Below the pieces are notes generated by a model that searched no databases, was not told the origin of the DNA, and saw only the letters and a program-made list of their open reading frames with translations. This document shows positions 1 to 4,373 of a stretch of 6,153 bases of DNA, piece by piece (position 1 is the first letter of the stretch; each line of letters opens with the position of its first letter). Made by a program: the position numbers and the translations under genes. Source of the stretch: CAYLZW01 sp964388085 (GTDB taxonomy: Bacteria > Myxococcota > UBA727 > CAYLZW01); NCBI GenBank assembly GCA_964388085.1, contig CAYLZW010000328.1:1-6153 (forward strand), in the 5' to 3' direction.

Positions 1-275
1 AGGTTCTGCGCCTTCAGGCTGCCGAAGTCGACGTTGGCGTCGTCGACGCTGACGCGGCCGTCCATCGCGTCGGAGAAGACGAGCTGGTACTGGCTGCCCT
101 TGAGCTCGAACAGCGGCCACGCCTTCGGGAACTCCTTGCCGCTGAAGACGAAGGTGCTCTTGTGATCGCTGCCGAACGTCACCGTGGTGCGCTTCCGAAT
201 GAGGCGCTCCTCGATGACCTTGCCGCCCTGGATCACTCCGATGCGGAGGATCTTTTCATTGCCTGAAGCCGTCAT
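1..275 (-). CDS. GltG/PglI-like protein with N-terminal FHA-like domain (partial, C-terminus outside window)
   Basis: Only the first 91 residues are present; the frame is open to the left edge. The ATG start follows a GAGGG ribosome-binding site (280-284) with a 4-base spacer. The N-terminus is cytoplasmic in character, with no signal peptide. It begins with a strand-rich stretch, KILRIGVIQGGKVIEERLIR (residues 8-27), then VTFGS, and later DAMDGRVSVDD. From memory, this layout matches the degenerate FHA-like N-terminus of myxobacterial AgmX/PglI-type proteins such as GltG, which continue with one membrane helix and a periplasmic TonB-like tail. The usual FHA Gly-Arg, Ser and His residues are not clearly present, so phosphothreonine binding is uncertain. 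Lying directly downstream of the TolQ/ExbD genes, it is the likely TonB-like transducer of this motor. The TonB-like tail itself is not visible, so that part is inference. Confidence 0.7.
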   Translation of the reverse strand, partial: MTASGNEKILRIGVIQGGKVIEERLIRKRTTVTFGSDHKSTFVFSGKEFPKAWPLFELKGSQYQLVFSDAMDGRVSVDDANVDFGSLKAQN

Positions 276-419
276 CGTTCCCTCGAGCTTCTCCGGGCGT
301 GAGGCCCTGCATCATCCGGCGGCTGCCGCTGGTGGAGTGGTTCCAGCGGCTGTGACCGCATCGATCCTCCCGCTGTTCCCACGATCCGGATGGCATCATC
401 ACACATGTCGCCTACGGGC
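276..419 (-). other. Intergenic gap between second ExbD gene and FHA-like gene
   Basis: This 144-base non-coding gap is the longest between genes here and separates the motor trio from the GltG-like gene. It holds one inverted repeat (325-350) and the ribosome-binding site of the downstream gene (280-284). I see no convincing -35/-10 pair and no T-tract terminator. It may carry a separate promoter of a type I cannot recognise, or simply be a spacer inside one operon. Confidence 0.5.
325..350. repeat. 8-bp inverted repeat (hairpin) upstream of FHA-like gene
   Basis: GCCGCTGG (325-332) and CCAGCGGC (343-350) are perfect reverse complements separated by 10 bases. The RNA would form a GC-rich stem-loop about 70 bases after the second ExbD stop codon. 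There is no run of T after it on the minus strand, so it is not a standard intrinsic terminator. It could stabilise the upstream mRNA end or act as an attenuator. A chance repeat is possible in DNA this GC-rich. Confidence 0.4.
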
Positions 420-1088
420 CTACCTCGACTTCACGATCGCGAAGCGGAACTCACCAAAGCCCGCCTGACCACACGTCACGAGGACGTCGGTGAGCACCCG
501 ATAAGGTGTCTGCTTGTCGGCGATGATGACGACCTTGCCGGAGAAGCCGAGCGTGTCGCTCACCTCCGCCGTCAGGGCCTGCATCTCGGCCGCCTCTTTG
601 AGCTTCGCACGCAGCGCCGTGATGACATAGCCGCCCGACGCCGCGTCCTTGGCCTCGGCGGGCACCCGGTAGGTGGCTTCGTCGAGCGCCACGATCGGGG
701 TCGCGTCGACGACGATGGTCGGCGTGTTCGGCACCACGATTGCCTGTGTGGGATCGTTCGGGTTCGGCACCGTCTTCTGCGGCCCGGTGATCATCACGAC
801 CGTCGCCTCCTCGACGTTCTCGAGCGACGACGAGATGGGCAGCGCGATGGACGGATCCTTCACCTCGATCGGTGACGTCGCGTAGCTCTTCAAGAGGTAC
901 ACGAGGAGGATGGTCACGATGTCCATCAGCGAGTTGAGCGTCAGGGGCGCGGGCGCCTCGGGGGCGCGGCGCTGCCTGCGCTTCTTGCGCTTCTGGGGGC
1001 CGGCGGACACGTCGTCCCCCCAGCCCGCGTAGGGAGCGCTGCCGTCGGCGACGGGCTCGTTACTCTGGGGCGCGGTTGGCTCTGCCAT
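420..1088 (-). CDS. ExbD/TolR-family motor protein, second copy, with conserved Asp (AglQ/AglS-like)
   Basis: A 222-residue biopolymer-transport ExbD/TolR-type protein, an inner-membrane stator subunit that couples proton flow to work in the periplasm. The cytoplasmic N-terminus is Pro/Ala-rich with a strongly basic patch, KRKKRRQRR (residues 33-41). The single membrane helix (about 51-67) contains LMDIVTILLVYLL, and D56 lies where ExbD/TolR proteins carry the proton-handling aspartate. The periplasmic part (about 70-222) ends in the usual ExbD fold, with KVVIIADKQTPYRVLTDVL followed by FGEFRFAIVKSR. It is longer than typical ExbD (about 140 residues), with an extra Pro/Val/Thr-rich stretch at about 102-128. 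Its ATG is 5 bases after the first ExbD gene's stop, and a TAAGG overlapping that stop serves as ribosome-binding site. It probably pairs with the first ExbD inside a TolQ-type pentamer, by analogy with ExbB5-ExbD2. Confidence 0.9.
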   Translation of the reverse strand: MAEPTAPQSNEPVADGSAPYAGWGDDVSAGPQKRKKRRQRRAPEAPAPLTLNSLMDIVTILLVYLLKSYATSPIEVKDPSIALPISSSLENVEEATVVMITGPQKTVPNPNDPTQAIVVPNTPTIVVDATPIVALDEATYRVPAEAKDAASGGYVITALRAKLKEAAEMQALTAEVSDTLGFSGKVVIIADKQTPYRVLTDVLVTCGQAGFGEFRFAIVKSR

Positions 1089-1096
1089 GGGCCTTA
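1089..1096 (-). promoter_or_regulatory. Ribosome-binding site overlapping stop codon (first ExbD to second ExbD)
   Basis: On the minus strand the junction reads TAAGGCCCATG. The TAA stop of the first ExbD gene supplies the AA of an AAGG ribosome-binding site, and the next ATG follows at once. This suggests tight translational coupling. The junction upstream has the same architecture. Confidence 0.6.
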
Positions 1097-1654
1097 TCCG
1101 ACGATGCCGGCCGAGAACGCCACGGCTGGGAAGAGCTCACGCCCGTCCGCCGACTCTCGGGAGGCATCCATCGTCTTGACGATGTCGTCGTAAATGACGT
1201 CTTCATCGGCGGTGATGATGACGCTCTGCTCGCGCGGGAAGTTCTTCTTGATCTCGATCAGCTTCCGATTGAGCGCCTCGAAGTTGTACTGCTTCTCCGC
1301 TTGCCCCTCGACGGTGATCTTGGGGAAGAGCGACTCGCCGGCGCGGGGCGGCGTGTCGGAGGAGCCATCGAGCGTGGCGCCCGACGCGGCGAGGTTGAAG
1401 CCCGACTTGGTGACGAAGATGGTCAGGTTCAGCTTCGGCTGCTCGTTCTCGGGCGTTTCAGGCGCCGGCCCGCCAGCGCCACCAGCGATCTGCGGCGCCT
1501 GCACGCTGATGAGGCCGAGCGGCAGGATAGAGGACATGGTCAGCAGCGCGAGGATGAGCATGAACGTGAGGTTCATGATCGGGGTGAGATCGGGCTCACC
1601 CACGTCCTCGCCGATGCCGCCACGGCGCCTGTCAGAGGGCTTCTGGGACGCCAT
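1094..1654 (-). CDS. ExbD/TolR-family motor protein, first copy, catalytic Asp replaced by Asn
   Basis: A 186-residue ExbD/TolR-type protein. The short basic cytoplasmic N-terminus (SDRRRGG at 7-13) leads into DLTPIMNLTFMLILALLTM (22-40), the single membrane helix. Against the E. coli ExbD/TolR motif (TP-x-x-D-V), the conserved aspartate position is N28 here; the codon is AAC, so this is not a reading slip. The nearest acidic residue, D22, lies just before the helix. The periplasmic domain ends in a clear ExbD fold: QSVIITADEDVIYDDIVKTM, then LFPAVAFSAGIVG at the C-terminus. The Pro/Ala-rich 50-62 and Ser/Thr/Gly-rich 91-107 stretches look like linkers. It lies between the TolQ-type gene and the second ExbD gene, 5 bases from each, so it is surely part of the same complex. 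It is probably a structural partner of the D56-bearing ExbD, corresponding to AglQ or AglS. Confidence 0.9.
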   Translation of the reverse strand: MASQKPSDRRRGGIGEDVGEPDLTPIMNLTFMLILALLTMSSILPLGLISVQAPQIAGGAGGPAPETPENEQPKLNLTIFVTKSGFNLAASGATLDGSSDTPPRAGESLFPKITVEGQAEKQYNFEALNRKLIEIKKNFPREQSVIITADEDVIYDDIVKTMDASRESADGRELFPAVAFSAGIVG

Positions 1655-1662
1655 CTGCCTTA
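1655..1662 (-). promoter_or_regulatory. Ribosome-binding site overlapping stop codon (TolQ-type gene to first ExbD)
   Basis: On the minus strand the junction reads TAAGGCAGATG. The TAA stop of the channel gene forms part of the AAGG ribosome-binding site for the ExbD gene, with a 5-base gap. It differs from the second junction at only two positions, which suggests a deliberately coupled, fixed-ratio expression unit. Confidence 0.6.
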
Positions 1663-2310
1663 CTCCGTGGCGCCGTCAGTGCCACTCTTACCGCGCGTGA
1701 TGAGCAGGTTCTCGAGCTTGACCGAGTACATGTCCATCTCGTCGACGATCTTCTTGGTCACGCCGGTCAACGTCATGTGGATGAAGATGCCGGGGATGGC
1801 GACCATGAGGCCGAAGGCGGTCGTGTTCATCGCGATGGCGATGAACTTCGTGAGCAGCGCCGACTTCTGATCGGCGGGCGCGTTGGCGACGACCTCGAAG
1901 GCGCCGATGAGGCCCATGACCGTGCCGAGCAGACCAAGCAGCGTGGCCAGCGATGACATCGTCGAGATACTGCCGGTGCGCTTTTGCAGGAGCGGCAGCA
2001 CCTCGAGCGTGGCCTCTTCGACCGCGTTCTGGATCTCGTTCTCGCCCTTGTTCGCGCGCGTGAGGCCAGCCTTCACGATGCGCGGCAAGGCAGCGTTCGG
2101 CGCCGCGTTACACAGCTTGATCGCGCGATCGATGTTGTTCGCCATCACCAACTTCTGGATCTGCGCGAAGAACGCCGGTCCGTTGATGTTGTAACGGAAG
2201 AACAAGAAGATGATGCGCTCGACGGCGACGCCGGCGACGATGAATGAGATGAAGGCGATGGGGAACATCCACACGCCGCCTTCGACGAAGAACTTCGCAA
2301 TGCTCGCCAT
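1660..2310 (-). CDS. MotA/TolQ/ExbB-family proton channel protein (AglR-like)
   Basis: A 216-residue inner-membrane channel subunit that should form the pentameric ring around the ExbD helices and carry protons. Three membrane segments are visible: about 13-37 (WMFPIAFISFIVAGVAVERI), about 118-141 and about 155-181. The family signature is clear: LLGLLGTVMGLIGAFE (124-139) in helix 2 and AIAMNTTAFGLMVAIPGIF (158-176) in helix 3. T130 and T163/T164 match the polar pore threonines of TolQ/ExbB. The cytoplasmic loop (about 42-115) includes the ALPRIVKAGL segment typical of the family. Length is normal for TolQ/ExbB. The ATG at 2310 follows GGAGGAA (2319-2325) with a 10-base spacer, and the N-terminus at this start is the expected one. 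Two ExbD genes immediately downstream match the aglR-aglQ-aglS arrangement. TolQ of a Tol-Pal system is less likely, because no tolA, tolB or pal is visible. Confidence 0.93.
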   Translation of the reverse strand: MASIAKFFVEGGVWMFPIAFISFIVAGVAVERIIFLFFRYNINGPAFFAQIQKLVMANNIDRAIKLCNAAPNAALPRIVKAGLTRANKGENEIQNAVEEATLEVLPLLQKRTGSISTMSSLATLLGLLGTVMGLIGAFEVVANAPADQKSALLTKFIAIAMNTTAFGLMVAIPGIFIHMTLTGVTKKIVDEMDMYSVKLENLLITRGKSGTDGATE

Positions 2311-2433
2311 GAACCGTGTTCCTCCGGCGCCCGACGTCGTCGCGTCGCCTGATGGAGCGCGCGATCTACGCGCGCTCGGAGATTGTCATCGAACCTGTCA
2401 AAAAGGGAAGCCTCAAGCCCCACTCATGACCGT
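2311..2433 (-). other. Intergenic gap upstream of TolQ-type gene
   Basis: This 123-base gap follows the small exported-protein gene. It contains a perfect 9-bp hairpin (2355-2377), a TTGACA box at 2396-2401 with no matching -10 box at normal spacing, and the ribosome-binding site of the channel gene (2319-2325). The hairpin could set the expression of the motor trio relative to the upstream genes. Confidence 0.5.
2355..2377. repeat. Perfect 9-bp inverted repeat between small gene and TolQ-type gene
   Basis: GAGCGCGCG (2355-2363) and CGCGCGCTC (2369-2377) are perfect reverse complements around a 5-base loop, giving a very stable RNA hairpin. It starts 56 bases after the small gene's stop codon and ends 44 bases before the TolQ-type start. 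No T-run follows on the minus strand, so efficient intrinsic termination is not expected. Attenuation, mRNA processing or protection, or a dyad bound by a regulator are the alternatives. Confidence 0.55.
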
Positions 2434-2697
2434 TCAGAAAGGTTGTTTCTCCACGGACTTGATGATGCGGGACTTGAGGTCCTCACGTCGCTCCAGGTCC
2501 TCGAAATTCAAGTTCGTCCGCGGAAGGATGAAGAACGCCTGCGGCTTTTGGATGTTCCCCTCGATGACCAGCTCGTCGAGCGTGATCCGCTGGCGCTGCG
2601 CGTCCGCCGCGCGCGCGAACAGCAGGCTCGACGACAAGATCGCCGCCAGCGTCATCGAGCCAACGATCGCGAAGCGCAACGTGTGCCGTCCCCTCAT
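2434..2697 (-). CDS. Small exported protein of the Agl/Glt-like cluster, function unknown
   Basis: An 87-residue protein with a signal peptide: basic MRGRHTLR, a hydrophobic core at about 9-28 and a probable cleavage site after ADA (residue 33). The mature part is about 54 residues and charged: RITLDELVIEGNIQKPQAFF, an ILPRTNLNFEDLE segment, and a C-terminal EDLKSRIIKSVEKQPF. There is no lipobox cysteine. The start at 2697 is chosen because AAGGAGG (2702-2708) lies 4 bases upstream and a signal peptide begins exactly there. An upstream GTG (2760) or ATG (2757) would add 20-21 Arg-rich residues in front of the signal peptide and would span the candidate promoter. I do not firmly recognise the family. 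The EGxIQKP-x-x-F motif seems familiar from small proteins next to myxobacterial TolQ/ExbD genes. A periplasmic accessory part of the motor complex is plausible (inference). Confidence 0.8.
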   Translation of the reverse strand: MRGRHTLRFAIVGSMTLAAILSSSLLFARAADAQRQRITLDELVIEGNIQKPQAFFILPRTNLNFEDLERREDLKSRIIKSVEKQPF

Positions 2698-2701
2698 GCC
2701 C

Positions 2702-2708
2702 CCTCCTT
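2702..2708 (-). promoter_or_regulatory. Strong ribosome-binding site deciding the start of the small exported protein
   Basis: AAGGAGG on the minus strand, 4 bases before the ATG at 2697. It is the best match to the 16S rRNA tail in the window and favours this start over the upstream GTG/ATG at 2757-2760. Confidence 0.75.
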
Positions 2709-2718
2709 CGAGGCGGCG

Positions 2719-2748
2719 AGTATAGGGGCGGCTCCGACGACGGCTCAA
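2719..2748 (-). promoter_or_regulatory. Candidate sigma70-type promoter for small gene and motor genes
   Basis: On the minus strand TTGAGC (2743-2748) and TATACT (2719-2724) are separated by 18 bases, a good vegetative -35/-10 pair. TATACT stands out in such GC-rich DNA. Transcription would begin around 2711-2713, leaving a leader of about 15 bases that contains the AAGGAGG site. It would let the small gene and motor trio be made independently of the two upstream TPR genes. No experimental support is available from sequence alone. Confidence 0.5.
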
Positions 2749-2756
2749 GGTGACCA

Positions 2757-4373
2757 TCACTTAGCGTCCTCGGTTGGCACAGCGGCGTCGCCCGCCGCGG
2801 GGGGCTCGGACGTTTTGCCCGTGGTGGCGTCCGCGGCGGTCGGCAGGGTGACGTCGTGCGGGGCCGCGGCAGCGCCGTCGGCAGCGCCATCGGCCGGAGC
2901 AGCGGGAGCGCCCGCCTCCGGGAGCGTCACGTCATGGGGCGCGGCGGCGGCGTCTTTGGCGGCGGCGTCTTTGGCGGCGGCGTCTTTGGCGGCCTTCTCC
3001 TTCGCCTCGGCCTCCTTGAGGAGCTTTTGGCGGTTCTCGCGCTCCCGTCGCTTCTCGAGGCGACGGATCAGCGTCTCGGTGGTCTCCTGGTACTCAGCGA
3101 GGCGCTGCTTTTGCCGTGCGTCCGGCGAGCCCTTCTCCCCGTAGATCTTGAGCGCCTGCTCGGCCGCCTTCAGCTGTTCGAGCTCGTCACGCCCGCTGAT
3201 GGAGTTGTCGAGGTACATGATGCCGAGGTTGAAGTGCGCCGCGTGCAGGTTCGGATCGAGCTCGAGCGCCTTCTTGTAGGCGGCCTCGGCCTCGACGTAC
3301 TTCTGCACCGCGCGATAGCCGTTCCCGAGGTGCAGCTGCGCGAGGGCCGACTTCGGACGCAGCTCGGCCACCTTCTGAAACGCGGGCAGCGCGCGCTCGG
3401 GATCGCCGTTGCGCTTCAGCAGGATCGCGTAGCTCTCCTGCGCCTCGGCGAGCTCGGGCCGGAGCTGGACCGCCTTGCCGTACTCCTCGAGCGCCTGCTT
3501 CTCCTCGTCGAGCCGGGTCAACACGTGGCCGAGCATGAGCCGCAAGAGCGCGTTGCCGGGCTCGAGCACGAGGGCGTTCTCGAGCGCGAAGCGGGCGCTG
3601 CCGTAGCGCTCCTGCTGGTAGAAGACGCGCGCCATGAGGCGCATGGCCGTCACCTGCCGCTCGTCGATGCGCACCGCGCGCAGCGCCTCTTGCTCGACGG
3701 TGGCGAAGTCTCGCTTATGGTAGGCGCGCACCGCGGCCGCCACGTGCGGGCCGGCGCGATTGGCGTGCGTGCGCAAGGCGCCGTCGACGACGCGGTCCGC
3801 CTCGGCGGCGCGTCCGGTGCGCAAGAGCAGCAGGTACAGGTTCGTGAGCGCGTGGCTGTAGTCGGGCCGGACCTTCAGGGCCTCGCGGTAGTAGCGCTCG
3901 GCGTTGGCGTCGTCCTTGGCGCGCTCGTAGGCGGCGCCGGCGTTGTAGAGCGCGGCGTAGAAGTACGTGGTCTTCGACGCTGCCTCGACGAACAGCTTCG
4001 CGGCGCTGGCCGGATTGTCGCGCACCGCGGCGATGGCGCGGTCGAAGGTCTCGCGCGCCGGCCCCTTCTCCGGCAGCGGCGTCTCGTCGTCGATGCCGTC
4101 CGCCGACAAGGTCGGCTTCGCCTCGATGAGCGGCTCGATGTCCTTCGGCTCGCTCTTCGTCTCTTGCGGCTGGCCGGCGTCCGCCGCGGTCTCCGGAGCG
4201 GGAGGGGCCTCCCCCGCGGGGGGAGCGTCACCCACGGGCGCCGCGTCCGCCTGCGGCGCGGGCTGCGAGGTGCCCGCAGCGGGCTTCTTCGACGACTCCG
4301 TCGAGGCGCAGCCGACGAGGAGCGCGAGCAGGGTCGCGATGGACGCCGTACGGGCGCGCGCGAGGCGACGCAT
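2757..4373 (-). CDS. TPR-repeat lipoprotein (GltE/AglT-like)
   Basis: A 538-residue lipoprotein. The signal peptide MRRLARARTASIATLLALLVGC ends in a lipobox (LVGC, C22 acylated). The next residue is Ala rather than Asp, consistent with outer-membrane targeting. Residues 23-100 are a Pro/Ala/Glu-rich linker. From about 105 to 410 there are roughly eight or nine TPR units, for example ALYNAGAAYERAKDDANAER followed by YYREALKVRPDY (141-172), and the best, AQLHLGNGYRAVQKYVEAEA into AYKKALELDPN (345-375). Residues 433-465 form a charged Arg/Lys/Glu helix, probably coiled coil, followed by a low-complexity Ala-rich tail with repeats. The start at 4373 is chosen for the lipobox signal and AGGAGG (4383-4388). 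A longer reading from further upstream would be Arg-rich and overlap the previous gene. The ATG shares one base with the previous TGA, so the two TPR genes are translationally coupled. It likely scaffolds the outer-membrane side of the motor complex (inference). Confidence 0.88.
   Translation of the reverse strand: MRRLARARTASIATLLALLVGCASTESSKKPAAGTSQPAPQADAAPVGDAPPAGEAPPAPETAADAGQPQETKSEPKDIEPLIEAKPTLSADGIDDETPLPEKGPARETFDRAIAAVRDNPASAAKLFVEAASKTTYFYAALYNAGAAYERAKDDANAERYYREALKVRPDYSHALTNLYLLLLRTGRAAEADRVVDGALRTHANRAGPHVAAAVRAYHKRDFATVEQEALRAVRIDERQVTAMRLMARVFYQQERYGSARFALENALVLEPGNALLRLMLGHVLTRLDEEKQALEEYGKAVQLRPELAEAQESYAILLKRNGDPERALPAFQKVAELRPKSALAQLHLGNGYRAVQKYVEAEAAYKKALELDPNLHAAHFNLGIMYLDNSISGRDELEQLKAAEQALKIYGEKGSPDARQKQRLAEYQETTETLIRRLEKRRERENRQKLLKEAEAKEKAAKDAAAKDAAAKDAAAAPHDVTLPEAGAPAAPADGAADGAAAAPHDVTLPTAADATTGKTSEPPAAGDAAVPTEDAK
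2841..2951 (-). repeat. Duplicated AAAAPHDVTLP motif in the tail of the TPR lipoprotein
   Basis: The 11-residue motif AAAAPHDVTLP occurs twice, at residues 475-485 (bases 2919-2951) and 501-511 (2841-2873), 26 residues apart and separated by an Ala/Gly/Pro linker. The protein match is exact but the bases have diverged at several synonymous positions, so the motif may be kept by selection. It could be a short docking peptide displayed on a flexible tail. Confidence 0.7.
2949..2993 (-). repeat. 15-base tandem repeat (three copies) encoding AAKDA
   Basis: Three copies of a 15-base unit, near-identical at base level, encode AAKDA-AAKDA-AAKDA (residues 461-475) directly after the charged helix of the TPR lipoprotein. 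The unit is a multiple of three, so copy-number change would alter protein length without breaking the frame. The peptide should extend the preceding helix. Confidence 0.85.

Noticed and set aside
184..468. Plus-strand frame covering the 276-419 gap
   Set aside because: Both ends lie antisense to real genes; no ribosome-binding site, no recognisable domain, mixed composition.
1076..1870. Plus-strand open frame opposite the first ExbD gene and the end of the TolQ gene
   Set aside because: Arg/Asp/Glu-rich composition without domain features; antisense shadow of well-supported genes.
1660..2310. Classical Tol-Pal or TonB iron-uptake locus
   Set aside because: No tolA, tolB, pal, tonB or TonB-dependent receptor in view; two ExbD genes and TPR/FHA-like neighbours fit an Agl/Glt-type system better. 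The window is too short to exclude it fully.
2355..2377. Intrinsic terminator between the small gene and the TolQ gene
   Set aside because: Stable stem but no T-tract on either strand after it.
2396..2401. TTGACA box on the minus strand as a -35 promoter element for the TolQ gene
   Set aside because: No AT-rich -10 hexamer at 16-18 bases; the position holds CGAGCG inside the hairpin.
2698..2760. GTG (2760) or ATG (2757) as start of the small exported protein
   Set aside because: It would put an Arg-rich leader before the signal peptide; the ATG at 2697 has a far better ribosome-binding site. The TGATG overlap with the previous stop keeps it a minor alternative.
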